NCBI RefSeq assembly: GCF_016756535.1
Contig: NZ_AP023247.1
Span: 992,001 to 1,056,000, forward strand
Length of the DNA stretch: 64,000 bases
Direction of reading: 5' to 3'
Source of the DNA: Mesorhizobium sp. 131-2-1
Lineage (GTDB): Bacteria; Pseudomonadota; Alphaproteobacteria; Rhizobiales; Rhizobiaceae
The notes below the pieces were generated by a model that was not told where the DNA came from, searched no databases, and worked only from the letters and a program-made list of their open reading frames with translations. Of this stretch, positions 8,865-17,690 are shown piece by piece (position 1 is the stretch's first letter; every line of letters starts with the position of its first letter). The position numbers and the translations under genes are program-made.

Positions 8865-9201
8865 GGTTCGGCATCTCGCCGTCGGAGAGGCCGTACATAT
8901 AGGAGCGGCCCTTGATGAAGACCGGCGGCTGGTAGCAGCCGCGGCCGACATCCGACTCGTTCTCGTAGATCACGTCGGGCTGGCCGGCACCGGTAAAGTT
9001 CGAGAGTTCCTTGGCGTGCCTGCCTTCGCCGACGATGATGCGCTTGTAGCCGGCGGCGCTGTCGATCACGAGATTGCCGAAGGAATCGGCATAGACGCGG
9101 TCGTGGTGGCGCAGCCCGGCGAAGGCCGGCGCCGTGAAGCCGGCGGAAAGCACCGCCAGCGCGAGCGCCGCAAGGCGCAGTCTGCCCGAATTCGAACCCA
9201 T
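8848..9201 (-). CDS. Small secreted protein of unknown function
   Basis: A 117-residue protein with a clear signal peptide (basic start MGSNSGRLR, hydrophobic core, cleavage after PAFA before GLRHHDRVYA). The mature part contains GLRHHDRVYADSFGNLVIDS and two cysteines (GRGCYQPP and LSPCR) that could form a disulfide in the periplasm. GGAGGG lies five bases before the ATG, supporting the start. I recognise no family. A CtrA-like box (9268-9283) lies 67-82 bases upstream of the start. Confidence 0.65.
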   Translation of the reverse strand: MGSNSGRLRLAALALAVLSAGFTAPAFAGLRHHDRVYADSFGNLVIDSAAGYKRIIVGEGRHAKELSNFTGAGQPDVIYENESDVGRGCYQPPVFIKGRSYMYGLSDGEMPNLSPCR

Positions 9202-9267
9202 GGCATCCCTCCGTTTGTTCGACCTTCACCGAAAACCGGTCGGTCTGGAGCCTGTTCGAATCGGAAA

Positions 9268-9283
9268 TTAACCTTTTCTTAAC
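9268..9283. promoter_or_regulatory. Candidate CtrA binding site
   Basis: TTAA-CCTTTTC-TTAAC matches the full alphaproteobacterial CtrA box TTAA-N7-TTAAC exactly. A third half-site (GTTAAGG) follows at 9289. It lies between the minus-strand secreted protein and the plus-strand lipoprotein and could serve either. Function is inferred from the consensus only. Confidence 0.5.
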
Positions 9284-9472
9284 CTTTGTTAAGGGCGTGA
9301 TCGCCTTGGCGGCCGGACTTTAACAAACATGGTTAATTTCCGTCGGTGGAGCGGCCATCTTTCGGCCATGCTCGCCCGCACCATCGCGCCACCTCAATCG
9401 GCCGTTCGAGCCGGTTGAGCTTGATCAGGAACGACATCGTGGCTAGCGTGCCGCGCACAGGAGGGGCAGCAC

Positions 9473-9913
9473 ATGGCCTTGCGCCGTTTGGTTCGGGTAT
9501 TGCTCGTTGCTCCGCTACTCGCTGCAGCCACGGCCTGCGTGCCGCAGGATGGCGCGCCTAAGGCGGCATCGGCTGCGATCTCTCCTGCTCCGGCTCTGCA
9601 ATCCACCGCACCCGCGGCGCCTCCGGCGCCTGCAACGGCACCAGCAACCAAGATCACCACCGACCTCACTATGCCGCGATCGAGTATCGGCATGGCCACC
9701 TACAGATGCAGTGGCGGCATGATTTCCATCCAAAATCTCGGCACGTCGCTGCGTGTGGCAGGGCCGGATGGCTGGACCGAGGAGTTTGCGGCGTCGCCCG
9801 CCAACCAGAGCAGCCGCTATCAAGCGGCGACGACGCATGACGCAGTTGTGATCGACGGACGCGAGGCGCTGCTGATGAAGAAGGGGTCGACGCCGCTGAC
9901 TTGCAGAAGGTAG
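9473..9913 (+). CDS. Lipoprotein with MliC-like domain
   Basis: A 146-residue probable lipoprotein: hydrophobic start LRRLVRVLLVAPLLAAATAC with a lipobox-like ATAC, an Ala/Pro-rich linker of about 35 residues, then a compact domain with YRCSGG near residue 77, SSRYQ, and EALLMKKGSTPLTC at the end. The pattern of an early cysteine, a central SxRY, an EA-L-KG strand and a last cysteine resembles MliC-type inhibitors of C-type lysozyme. That would make it an envelope protein, but the resemblance is modest. ATG 9473 follows AGGAGGGGC. It stands alone and in the opposite direction to the gene before. Confidence 0.6.
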   Translation: MALRRLVRVLLVAPLLAAATACVPQDGAPKAASAAISPAPALQSTAPAAPPAPATAPATKITTDLTMPRSSIGMATYRCSGGMISIQNLGTSLRVAGPDGWTEEFAASPANQSSRYQAATTHDAVVIDGREALLMKKGSTPLTCRR

Positions 9914-9952
9914 CAATCTTCATCGGCATGCCGCACTGCAGCGAAGCATTGC

Positions 9953-10001
9953 GCCGGCTTTCGGCCGCACCCTAATCGATTGAAGCAAAAGCCGGCCTTT
10001 T
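9953..10001 (+). terminator. Possible terminator before the sdh operon
   Basis: A 9-bp perfect stem, GCCGGCTTT (9953-9961) with AAAGCCGGC (9988-9996), has a 26-base loop and is followed by CTTTTTG. The long loop makes it a weaker candidate. It lies 40 bases after the lipoprotein stop. Confidence 0.45.
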
Positions 10002-10149
10002 TGTCAGACTAAATGACGTTTCCAAAACGATTTTCCGGCTTTGACGCGGTGCAAAAAGAGCATTAGAAACCGGCTGTCCGAAGTCGCAACCGGAAGCGGC
10101 AATGCCGCTTTGCCGCTGGGGCTCCAGGGACCGTCGAACTGGGGGAGCC

Positions 10150-10569
10150 ATGAGCAAATCACCAGCCACCCGCGAACTTGCCAGACGTGAGCGGCCGCTT
10201 TCGCCGCACCTGACCGTGTACCGGCCGCCGATCACCATGACGATGTCGATCATCCATCGCATCACCGGTGGCGCGCTCTATTTCGGCACGCTGCTGGTGG
10301 CGCTCTGGCTGATGGCGGCGGCGAGCTCCGAGGCCACCTTCGATTGGGTCAACTGGGCCTTCGGCTCGTGGCTGGGGCGGCTGGTGCTGTTCGGCTACAC
10401 CTGGGCGCTGATGCACCACATGCTGGGCGGCATAAGGCACCTGGTCTGGGACACCGGCGCCGGGCTCGAGAAGCACACCGCCTCGAAGATCGCCTGGGCG
10501 ACGCTGGCCGGCTCGATCGCGCTCACGCTGCTGATCTGGATCGCCGGCTACATGGCGCGGGGAGCCTGA
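10150..10569 (+). CDS. sdhC: Succinate dehydrogenase cytochrome b556 subunit SdhC
   Basis: Membrane anchor of succinate dehydrogenase (139 aa), binding heme b and ubiquinone with SdhD. Signatures are [33 protein letters not shown] (quinone-site region) and [13 protein letters not shown], which carries the heme-ligand histidine. Three membrane helices are evident. ATG 10150 has GGGGGAG just upstream; a longer frame from 10102 lacks family similarity. First gene of sdhCDA-DUF3052-sdhB. Confidence 0.94.
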   Translation: MSKSPATRELARRERPLSPHLTVYRPPITMTMSIIHRITGGALYFGTLLVALWLMAAASSEATFDWVNWAFGSWLGRLVLFGYTWALMHHMLGGIRHLVWDTGAGLEKHTASKIAWATLAGSIALTLLIWIAGYMARGA

Positions 10570-10571
10570 CC

Positions 10572-10967
10572 ATGAGCGGCAAGAACACCGACATGCGCAC
10601 GCCGCTGGCCAAGGTGCGCGGCCTCGGCTCCGCCCGCGAGGGCACCGAGCATTTCTGGCGTCAGCGGCTGACGGCGATCGCCAACATCCCGCTGATCCTG
10701 TTCTTCGTCGGCTTCCTGATCGCGCTCAACGGTCACGGCTACGCCGAGGTGCGGGCGGCGCTTGCCAATCCGTTCGTGGCGCTGGTGCTGGCGCTGGTGC
10801 TGATTTCCGGCCTCTACCATATGCGGCTCGGCATGCAGGTGATCATCGAGGATTACGTGCATGGCGAAGGCATGAAGCTGGCGCTGATCGCGCTCAACAC
10901 ATTCTTTTCGGTAGCGGTCGGCGTCGCCTCGCTCTTCGCCCTGCTCAAACTGGCATTCGGAGGCTGA
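10572..10967 (+). CDS. sdhD: Succinate dehydrogenase membrane anchor SdhD
   Basis: Second hydrophobic anchor of complex II (131 aa). [20 protein letters not shown] is the alphaproteobacterial SdhD opening, and [19 protein letters not shown] holds the heme-proximal histidine and the quinone-site acidic/Tyr region. Three hydrophobic helices follow the usual spacing. ATG 10572 lies two bases after the sdhC stop; an in-frame upstream extension overlaps sdhC and is not real. Confidence 0.94.
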   Translation: MSGKNTDMRTPLAKVRGLGSAREGTEHFWRQRLTAIANIPLILFFVGFLIALNGHGYAEVRAALANPFVALVLALVLISGLYHMRLGMQVIIEDYVHGEGMKLALIALNTFFSVAVGVASLFALLKLAFGG

Positions 10968-10971
10968 CATT

Positions 10972-12804
10972 TTGGCCAAGGACGCGAAATCAGCCAATTC
11001 CGCCTACACGTTCGTCGACCACAAGTTCGACGTGGTGATCGTCGGCGCCGGCGGCGCCGGCCTGCGCGCCACGCTCGGCATGGCCGAGCAGGGCCTGCGC
11101 ACCGCCTGCATCACCAAGGTGTTCCCGACGCGCTCGCATACGGTGGCGGCGCAAGGCGGCATCGCCGCCTCGCTCTCCAACATGGGCCCGGATTCCTGGC
11201 AGTGGCACATGTACGACACCGTCAAGGGCTCCGACTGGCTGGGCGACGTCGACGCCATGGAATACATGGTGCGCGAGGCGCCGGCCGCGGTCTACGAGCT
11301 CGAGCATTACGGCGTGCCGTTCTCGCGCACCGAGGAAGGCAAGATCTACCAGCGGCCGTTCGGCGGCCACATGATGAATTACGGCGACGGCCCGCCGGTG
11401 CAGCGCACCTGTGCTGCCGCCGACCGTACCGGCCACGCCATCCTGCACACGCTCTACGGCCAGTCGCTGAAGAACAACGCGCAGTTCTTCATCGAGTATT
11501 TCGCGCTCGACCTGATCATGGAGCCGGACGGCACCTGCACCGGCGTCGTCGCCTGGAACCTCGACGACGGCACCATCCACCGCTTCTCGGCCAAGATGGT
11601 GGTACTGGCGACCGGCGGCTACGGCCGTGCCTATTTCTCGGCCACCTCGGCGCACACCTGCACCGGCGACGGCGGCGGCATGGCCGCACGCGCCGGGCTG
11701 CCACTGCAGGACATGGAGTTCGTGCAGTTCCATCCGACCGGCATCTACGGCGCCGGCTGCCTGATCACCGAGGGCGCGCGCGGCGAGGGCGGCTATCTGG
11801 TCAATTCGGAGGGCGAGCGCTTCATGGAGCGCTACGCGCCGTCGGCCAAGGACCTTGCCTCGCGCGACGTCGTCTCGCGCTGCATGACGCTGGAGATCCG
11901 CGAGGGCCGCGGCGTCGGCAAGAACAAGGACCACATCTTCCTGCATCTCGACCATCTCGATCCGGCGGTGCTGCACGAGCGGCTGCCCGGCATTTCGGAG
12001 TCGGCGAAGATCTTTGCCGGCGTCGACCTCACCAAGGATCCGATCCCGGTGTTGCCGACGGTGCACTACAATATGGGCGGCGTGCCGACCAACTACTGGG
12101 GCGAGGCGCTCAACCCGACGGCCAAGAGCCCGGACAAGGTGTCGCCCGGGCTGATGGCGGTGGGCGAGGCCGGCTGCGCCTCGGTGCACGGCGCCAACCG
12201 GCTTGGCTCCAACTCGCTGATCGACCTCGTCGTGTTCGGCCGCGCCGCGGCAATCCGGGCCGGCCAGGTGATCGACCGCAAGTCGGCGATCCCTTCACCC
12301 AACGAAGCCTCGGTTGAGAAGATCATGGACCGCTTCGACCGGCTGCGCCACGCCAACGGCTCGACGCCGACGGCGGTGCTTCGCGAGAAGATGCAGAAGG
12401 CGATGCAGGAAGACGCGGCGGTGTTCCGCACGCAGGAATCGCTCGAGAACGGCTGCAAGCGCATCTCGCAGATATGGGGCGAGCTGAAGGACATCAAGGT
12501 GTACGACCGCTCGATGATCTGGAACTCCGACCTGGTCGAGACGCTGGAGCTGGAAAACCTGATGGCCAATGCCATCACCACGGTCCATGGCGCCGAGGCG
12601 CGCAAGGAGAGCCGCGGCGCGCATGCGCGGGAGGACTTCTCGGCCCGCGACGACGCCAACTGGCGCAAGCACACGCTGGCCCGCCTCGGCGAGGACGGCA
12701 AGGTGACGCTCACCTATCGTCCGGTGCATACCGAGCCGCTGTTGTCCGAGAAGGACGGCGGCATCAGCCTCGCCAAGATCGCGCCGAAGGCGAGGGTCTA
12801 CTGA
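10972..12804 (+). CDS. sdhA: Succinate dehydrogenase flavoprotein subunit SdhA
   Basis: Catalytic flavoprotein of complex II (610 aa) oxidising succinate to fumarate. [20 protein letters not shown] binds [17 protein letters not shown] (residues 55-68) holds the histidine that carries covalent [23 protein letters not shown] and [12 protein letters not shown] are active-site and FAD segments. The start is TTG 10972, four bases after sdhD and preceded by GGAGG at 10960-10964; no ATG gives the right N terminus. A rare TTG may lower translation relative to the anchors. Confidence 0.97.
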   Translation: MAKDAKSANSAYTFVDHKFDVVIVGAGGAGLRATLGMAEQGLRTACITKVFPTRSHTVAAQGGIAASLSNMGPDSWQWHMYDTVKGSDWLGDVDAMEYMVREAPAAVYELEHYGVPFSRTEEGKIYQRPFGGHMMNYGDGPPVQRTCAAADRTGHAILHTLYGQSLKNNAQFFIEYFALDLIMEPDGTCTGVVAWNLDDGTIHRFSAKMVVLATGGYGRAYFSATSAHTCTGDGGGMAARAGLPLQDMEFVQFHPTGIYGAGCLITEGARGEGGYLVNSEGERFMERYAPSAKDLASRDVVSRCMTLEIREGRGVGKNKDHIFLHLDHLDPAVLHERLPGISESAKIFAGVDLTKDPIPVLPTVHYNMGGVPTNYWGEALNPTAKSPDKVSPGLMAVGEAGCASVHGANRLGSNSLIDLVVFGRAAAIRAGQVIDRKSAIPSPNEASVEKIMDRFDRLRHANGSTPTAVLREKMQKAMQEDAAVFRTQESLENGCKRISQIWGELKDIKVYDRSMIWNSDLVETLELENLMANAITTVHGAEARKESRGAHAREDFSARDDANWRKHTLARLGEDGKVTLTYRPVHTEPLLSEKDGGISLAKIAPKARVY

Positions 12805-12806
12805 CG

Positions 12807-13241
12807 ATGGCGCTGGCGGCCGCTGGATATTCCGGCACACCCCTTCCGGCCAAGCTTGGCCTGAAGGACGGGATGGTCGCCGCCTTCATCGCGCTGCCGC
12901 CGGAGCTCGACGACCTGACCGGAGCAGTGGCGTTTGCCGGGGTCGACCGGCTGCCTGACTGGTCGGCGATTTCGGGCAATCGGAAATACGATGCCGTGCA
13001 TGCCTTCACCCGGCAGCGCGCCGAGATCGAGGACGGCCTGGCCGGCATCGAGACGGCGATCAAGCGCGACGGCATGGTCTGGGTGTCGTGGCCGAAAAAG
13101 GCATCGAAGGTGGCGACCGACGTCACCGAAGACGTGATCCGCGCCGAGGCGCTCAAGCGCGACCTCGTCGACGTCAAGGTCGCCGCCGTCAACGAGATCT
13201 GGTCCGGGCTGAAGCTCGTCATCCGAAAGGACCGCAGGTAA
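12807..13241 (+). CDS. DUF3052-family protein inside the sdh operon
   Basis: A 144-residue protein lying between sdhA and sdh[20 protein letters not shown] at the start, [17 protein letters not shown] in the middle, then [19 protein letters not shown] and [20 protein letters not shown] are the conserved blocks of DUF3052, a small cytoplasmic family without an assigned reaction. It starts two bases after the sdhA stop and overlaps sdhB by one base (TAATG), so it is tightly coupled to complex II expression. Whether it acts on succinate dehydrogenase is unknown; the location is the only hint. Confidence 0.82.
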   Translation: MALAAAGYSGTPLPAKLGLKDGMVAAFIALPPELDDLTGAVAFAGVDRLPDWSAISGNRKYDAVHAFTRQRAEIEDGLAGIETAIKRDGMVWVSWPKKASKVATDVTEDVIRAEALKRDLVDVKVAAVNEIWSGLKLVIRKDRR

Positions 13242-14020
13242 TGGTCGAACTCACGCTTCCCAAGAATTCGCAGATCAAGCAGGGCAAGACCTGGCCGAAG
13301 CTGGAGGGGGCCACCAATCTTCGCGAATATCGCATCTACCGCTGGTCGCCGGACGACGGTGAGAACCCGCACATGGACACCTATTTCGTCGACATGGACG
13401 ATTGCGGGCCGATGGTGCTCGACGCGCTGCTCTATATCAAGAACAAGATCGACCCAACGCTGACGCTGCGCCGTTCCTGCCGCGAGGGCATTTGCGGCTC
13501 CTGCGCCATGAACATCGACGGCTCCAACACGCTCGCCTGCACCAAGGGCTGCGACGACATTTCCGGCGCGGTGAAAATCTATCCGCTGCCGCATCTGCCA
13601 GTGATCAAGGACCTAGTGCCCGACCTCACCAATTTCTATGCCCAGCACGCCTCGATCGAGCCGTGGCTGAAGACGGTGTCGCCGGAGCCGGCCAAGGAAT
13701 GGCTGCAGAGCCATGAGGATCGTGAGAAGCTCGACGGGCTCTATGAATGCATCCTGTGCGCCTGCTGCTCGACGTCGTGCCCGAGCTACTGGTGGAACGG
13801 CGACCGCTATCTTGGCCCGGCCGTGCTCTTGCAGGCCTATCGCTGGCTGATCGACAGCCGCGACGAAGCCAAGGGCGAGCGGCTCGACAATCTCGAGGAT
13901 CCGTTCCGGCTCTATCGCTGCCACACCATCATGAACTGCGCGCAGACCTGCCCCAAGGGCCTCAACCCGGCCAAGGCGATCGCGGAGATCAAGAAGATGA
14001 TGGTGGAGCGGCGGGTTTAG
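13241..14020 (+). CDS. sdhB: Succinate dehydrogenase iron-sulfur subunit SdhB
   Basis: Electron-transfer subunit of complex II (259 aa). The 2Fe-2S cluster motif is [18 protein letters not shown] with LACTKG; the 4Fe-4S and 3Fe-4S motifs are [17 protein letters not shown] and [23 protein letters not shown] 13241 overlaps the preceding stop. The order C-D-A-x-B rather than C-D-A-B is the only departure from the textbook operon. Confidence 0.97.
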   Translation: MVELTLPKNSQIKQGKTWPKLEGATNLREYRIYRWSPDDGENPHMDTYFVDMDDCGPMVLDALLYIKNKIDPTLTLRRSCREGICGSCAMNIDGSNTLACTKGCDDISGAVKIYPLPHLPVIKDLVPDLTNFYAQHASIEPWLKTVSPEPAKEWLQSHEDREKLDGLYECILCACCSTSCPSYWWNGDRYLGPAVLLQAYRWLIDSRDEAKGERLDNLEDPFRLYRCHTIMNCAQTCPKGLNPAKAIAEIKKMMVERRV

Positions 14021-14027
14021 CCTGCGA

Positions 14028-14840
14028 ATGAAGCCGCTGCCTGCCGATTTCGCGCCGGAAGCGGTTACGGCGATCCGTGCGCGGCTGGAAATGGCCCGCG
14101 CGCAAGGGGTCAGCATCCTTTTCGCCATTGAGAGCGGTAGCCGCGCCTGGGGCTTTCCGTCGCCGGACAGCGACTATGATTGCCGTTTCGTCTATGTCCG
14201 CCCGGTCGCCGACCATCTCGTGCTGGAGCAGGCGCGCGACGTGATCGAGTTCCCCATCGAGGGCGAGATCGACGCCGGCGGCTGGGATTTACGCAAGGCG
14301 CTGCTCCTGGCCCTCGGCGGCAACGCTGTCATCGTCGAATGGGCAAAATCGCCGATCCTCTATGAGGAAGTTTCGGGCTTCCGACAGCGCCTTCTCGACC
14401 TGCTTGCCGAGATCGTCGATCCGGTGAAAGTGTCGCGGCATTATCTCGGCCTCGCGCGCTCGCATGTCGCCAAGATCGGCAGCTTCGCCGGCGAGGTGAA
14501 GCTCAAGAAGCTGTTCTACTTCATCCGTCCTATCGTCGCTCTCGACTGGATGGAGCAGCGCGGCTTTGCCAGCCTGCCGCCGATGAACATGGTCGACTGC
14601 CTGGCCGAGACGGAGATCCCGACAAAAGCGGGCGGGGAGATCCGCCAGCTAATCGACAGGAAGCGTGAGACGCGCGAGCTGGGGACCGGCCCCATCCCGG
14701 TCGAGATCGCGCGCTATCTCGAAGCGCGCTATGGTCATCACGAAATGAACTTGGCCGGTTCGCTCCGGGATGAGGCTCGGCAGGCCTACAACCGCGCCTT
14801 GGCAACCGCCTTTTATCGTCGGGAGGCAGAACGGCAATGA
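14028..14840 (+). CDS. Predicted nucleotidyltransferase (RlaP-like)
   Basis: A 270-residue protein with the nucleotidyltransferase signature [20 protein letters not shown] near residues 37-56, where G-S and D-x-D are the nucleotide and metal residues. Downstream blocks [20 protein letters not shown] and [20 protein letters not shown] match the RlaP-type family (named for proteins near RNA-ligase-like genes). The substrate is unknown. It starts eight bases after sdhB and overlaps the next gene by ATGA, so it may share the sdh transcript. No RNA ligase gene is adjacent. Confidence 0.75.
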   Translation: MKPLPADFAPEAVTAIRARLEMARAQGVSILFAIESGSRAWGFPSPDSDYDCRFVYVRPVADHLVLEQARDVIEFPIEGEIDAGGWDLRKALLLALGGNAVIVEWAKSPILYEEVSGFRQRLLDLLAEIVDPVKVSRHYLGLARSHVAKIGSFAGEVKLKKLFYFIRPIVALDWMEQRGFASLPPMNMVDCLAETEIPTKAGGEIRQLIDRKRETRELGTGPIPVEIARYLEARYGHHEMNLAGSLRDEARQAYNRALATAFYRREAERQ

Positions 14841-15466
14841 GCGAAGACCTTCCCATCCTCAATCCCACCGAAGCCCGCGTCCTCGGCTGCCTGATCGAAA
14901 AGAAGGAGCTGACGCCGGATGTCTATCCGCTGACGCTCAATGCAGCACTTGCCGCCGCCAACCAGAAGACGGCGCGCGAGCCGGTGATGGCACTGGAACA
15001 GACCGAGGTGCATCGGGCCCTGAAACTGCTTGAGCAGAAGGGGCTGGTGCGGCAGATGTTCGGTTCGCGCGTGGAGCGCTATGAGCATCAGATGGCGCAG
15101 CGATTCTCGCTGACCACGCCGCAGGCGGCCTTGGTCGGGCTGCTCCTGTTGCGCGGGCCACAGACCGCATATGAGCTGTTGGCGCGAAGCGAGCGCATGG
15201 CGCGGTTTTCGTCGATCGAGGATCTGCGCGGTGAACTCGACATGCTGATCGGCCGCCGACCGCCGCTCGTTCAGGAAATACCGCGCGGGCCAGGCCAGCG
15301 CGAGGATCGCTATGTGCATCTGCTCGGCGGGCCGGTGGACGTTGCAGCCCTAACGGTGCAACGCAGTGCGCCGGCCATGCCTGCGTCCGATCTGGAAGCG
15401 AGATTGGAGGCATTGGAGCAGGAAGTCGCGGCACTTCGTGCCCGGCTCGACGCGTTGGGCGCCTAG
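14837..15466 (+). CDS. YceH-type protein (UPF0502/DUF480)
   Basis: A 209-residue protein of the YceH family, built of two winged-helix domains. [20 protein letters not shown], followed by [20 protein letters not shown], is the family signature. The second half has [20 protein letters not shown] and [11 protein letters not shown], and a short coiled coil ([20 protein letters not shown]) ends the chain. The role is not established; a DNA-related or regulatory job is suggested by the fold. Its start overlaps the preceding stop. Confidence 0.85.
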   Translation: MSEDLPILNPTEARVLGCLIEKKELTPDVYPLTLNAALAAANQKTAREPVMALEQTEVHRALKLLEQKGLVRQMFGSRVERYEHQMAQRFSLTTPQAALVGLLLLRGPQTAYELLARSERMARFSSIEDLRGELDMLIGRRPPLVQEIPRGPGQREDRYVHLLGGPVDVAALTVQRSAPAMPASDLEARLEALEQEVAALRARLDALGA

Positions 15467-15492
15467 CAAGCGCCGGAAACGCTGGCGGGACG

Positions 15493-15524
15493 GCACCCCC
15501 CCTCTGTCCGGCAGAGGAGGGTGC
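15493..15524. repeat. Short palindrome related to the 2.4-kb element
   Basis: GCACCCCCCCTCTG, a TCCGG loop and CAGAGGAGGGTGC form a hairpin between the convergent yceH-type and osmC genes. The arms are nearly the terminal repeats of the element at 2442-2680 with the interior missing. It could also end transcription, though no T run follows. Confidence 0.55.
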
Positions 15525-15538
15525 GAAGGATCGCTACC

Positions 15539-15964
15539 TCACCCCAGTTTCGCGTCAAGCGATACGTTTATAGCCCCCAGCGCCTTCGACACCGGGCAGC
15601 CGGCCTTGGCCTTCTCTGCCAGTTCCTGGAACTTGGCGGCATCGATGCCCGGCACCTTGCCGACCACCGTCAGGGCGCTGCCGGTGATGCCGGTGCCGGG
15701 CACCAGCGTCACCACCGCCTTGGCGTCGAGCTCGGCGGCGGGCGTGCCGTTCTCGGCCAGGAAGTGCGAGAACTGCATGGCGAAGCAGCCGGCGTGCGCC
15801 GCTGCAATCAGCTCTTCCGGATTGGTGCCGGATTTGCCGCTCTCATCCTCGAAACGCGCCTTGAACGAATAGGGCGTGCCCTTCAAGGTCCCGCTCTGCG
15901 TGTCGAGCGTGCCCTTGCCTTCCTTCAGATTGCCTTTCCAGACGGCGTTTGCGGTGCGGTCCAT
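15539..15964 (-). CDS. osmC: OsmC family peroxiredoxin
   Basis: Stress-induced thiol peroxidase of the OsmC subgroup (141 aa), acting on organic hydroperoxides. RTANAVWKGNLKEGKGTLDT at the start, the first catalytic cysteine in AAHAGCFAMQFSHFL and the second in AKAGCPVSKALGAI define it. It is distinct from Ohr at 485. The ATG (complement of 15962-15964) has AAGGAGG five bases upstream; the longer frame beyond it is not supported. Confidence 0.9.
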   Translation of the reverse strand: MDRTANAVWKGNLKEGKGTLDTQSGTLKGTPYSFKARFEDESGKSGTNPEELIAAAHAGCFAMQFSHFLAENGTPAAELDAKAVVTLVPGTGITGSALTVVGKVPGIDAAKFQELAEKAKAGCPVSKALGAINVSLDAKLG

Positions 15965-16178
15965 GAAGTCCTCCTTGATTGTCGTGGCTGCGCAGGCAGA
16001 ACGCCAGCGTTCCCAACGACTATAGCGCGGCCGCGCCGGAAGGCCACCGCACTCCTGACCGGCTTTGACGATGCCGCTCGAAAATTTCTCGAAAAAAGCG
16101 CGTGCAAAAATGTCGACTTCCATCGGCCCCGACCGTCCTGCGAGCGACCACGGCTTCGTGGCCGGATTGGAGGTTCCC

Positions 16179-16400
16179 ATGGACGGTTTGTTTTTCGCGC
16201 TGTGGCAATGCCCGGGCTGCAAGGCCGGACGGCCTGAAGATTTCTGGCTCGATCCGCCGGCCTCCGGGCTGGGCCGGCTGCTGGCGGCGGTCGCAATCAT
16301 CGGGATCGCGGCATGCCTTCTCGATCATGCGGCGGCGGTCGAAGGCACGGCTGACAGCGTCACCACCGCATCCTATGGTTCATCACAACACGGGAGATAG
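16179..16400 (+). CDS. Possible small membrane protein with a CPGC motif
   Basis: A 73-residue frame in the 438-base gap between osmC and the DGPF gene. It starts MDGLFFALWQCPGCKAGRPE, with a zinc-ribbon-like cysteine pair, then has one hydrophobic segment (GLGRLLAAVAIIGIAACLL). GAGG lies six bases before the ATG, and it ends two bases before the next start. Third-position GC is lower than in neighbours, so this is uncertain. The rest of the gap shows nothing I can name. Confidence 0.35.
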   Translation: MDGLFFALWQCPGCKAGRPEDFWLDPPASGLGRLLAAVAIIGIAACLLDHAAAVEGTADSVTTASYGSSQHGR

Positions 16401-16402
16401 AG

Positions 16403-16759
16403 ATGAAATATGTCTGCCTGGTCTATGGCGAGGAGAAGGATCTTTTCGCGCTGAGCCCGGAAGGAGCGACTAAGCTCGATGCCGATTCACTGGCCTATGA
16501 CAGATCGCTCGACCAGCAGGGCAAGCTGATCATCGCGCAGGCGCTGCAACCGGTGAAGACGTCGAAGAGCGTGCGGCGGCGCAAGGGCAAGCAGCTGGTC
16601 ACCGACGGCCCCTTCGCCGAAACCAAGGAACAGTTGCTCGGCTTCGTCATGATCGAGGCCGCGAGCCTCGACGAGGCGCTGGCGATCGCCGGGAACATTC
16701 CGCTGGCCGAACTCGGCACCATCGAGGTCAGGGCTATCTACACCATTCCGGGGTCATAG
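16403..16759 (+). CDS. YCII/DGPF-domain protein
   Basis: A 118-residue protein of the YCII-related family. KYVCLVYGEEKDLFAL opens the fold, and TDGPFAETKEQLLGFVMIEA is the DGPF signature. Such proteins often sit beside ECF sigma factors of the SigJ/ECF41 type, but none is adjacent here. Function is not established. GGGAGATAGAG precedes the ATG. Confidence 0.85.
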   Translation: MKYVCLVYGEEKDLFALSPEGATKLDADSLAYDRSLDQQGKLIIAQALQPVKTSKSVRRRKGKQLVTDGPFAETKEQLLGFVMIEAASLDEALAIAGNIPLAELGTIEVRAIYTIPGS

Positions 16760-16888
16760 TTGGTTTGCGGCAGGGCTGAATTTGCCTCCGGTTGAAACAT
16801 CCCGGTCTTCTTCGCCTGTCGTAACTGTTGCGTGTTGAAGCGATGCTGCTCTTCTTTTATCGTCGCGGGGATTTCGGGGGATTTCAAT

Positions 16889-17419
16889 ATGCCTTTCCTG
16901 CTTGCTATCCTTGGCGTGTTGGGAGCGGCCGCGTTCTGGTGGTACCGGATGAAGGCCATGAACGAGGCCACGCGCGAGGTCGCCGACGTCGTCGGCCGCG
17001 TTCAGGGCAACATCCGCCGCAAGAAGCTGCGCAAGCAGGCGGCGCTGTCGCCGCTGACGGCGATCGACGATCCGGTGGTGGCGGCGGCGACGCTGATCAC
17101 CGCCATCGTTTCCGAAGACGGCCCGGTGCTGCCGGCGCGGGAAGCCGTCATCCGTTCGGTGATTTCTGAGATCGCCGACAGCAAGAAGAAGACGGACGAG
17201 GCGGTGGTCTACGCCAAATGGGCGGCGTCACAGATCGACGACACCACGATCGTCATCGACAAGCTGGCGCCGTTCCTGCGTGAACGTCTCGATGTGAACG
17301 AAAGAAACGATCTGCTGCAGATGCTGAACCGCGTCGCGCAAGGCGGCGAGAAAAGCCTGCAGATAGCCGACCAGCGGATTTTGCGGTTGCGACAGAAGCT
17401 TGGCTTTGAAGTGAACTAA
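16889..17419 (+). CDS. TerB-like protein with N-terminal membrane anchor
   Basis: A 176-residue protein: one membrane segment (MPFLLAILGVLGAAAFWWYR), then an all-helical domain with DDPVVAAATLITAIVSEDGP and ERNDLLQMLNRVAQ, similar in layout to TerB/DjlA-type helical bundles, with acidic positions that bind metal in TerB. I infer a cytosol-facing anchored TerB-like domain. Function is unknown. ATG 16889 has GGGGG at 16876-16880; the upstream open frame lacks a start with a binding site. Confidence 0.65.
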   Translation: MPFLLAILGVLGAAAFWWYRMKAMNEATREVADVVGRVQGNIRRKKLRKQAALSPLTAIDDPVVAAATLITAIVSEDGPVLPAREAVIRSVISEIADSKKKTDEAVVYAKWAASQIDDTTIVIDKLAPFLRERLDVNERNDLLQMLNRVAQGGEKSLQIADQRILRLRQKLGFEVN

Positions 17420-17479
17420 GCCGGAGCGGCGACGACCGGATCGGCCTGCCTTGGCGATTGGTCGAAGCGCATCTCACAT

Positions 17480-17661
17480 CGTCATTCTATGGCGGAGCAA
17501 AGAGCGAAGCGACGCGGCGCAGACCATAGAATCCATGCCGTGACCTCAAGGCGCTGCAATGGTGCAGAATTCTGCTCCGCTGCACCTTGCGATTAAAGTA
17601 GCGGCATGGATCCTCGGGTCTGCGCGTCCGCTTCGCTCCCGCTCCGCCCGTGGATGACGAC
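17480..17661. repeat. Inverted-repeat element with about 60-bp arms
   Basis: The left arm 17480-17540 (CGTCATTC, GGCGGAGC, GAGCGAAGC, GCAGACC, GATCCATGCCG-like text) and right arm 17602-17661 are imperfect reverse complements. The roughly 60-base middle contains GGTGCAGAATTCTGC. It lies between convergent genes and may form a hairpin in both transcripts. There is no coding frame. Confidence 0.7.
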
Positions 17662-17690
17662 ATTGAAGGCTTACGCCAATCGGCAAGCGT

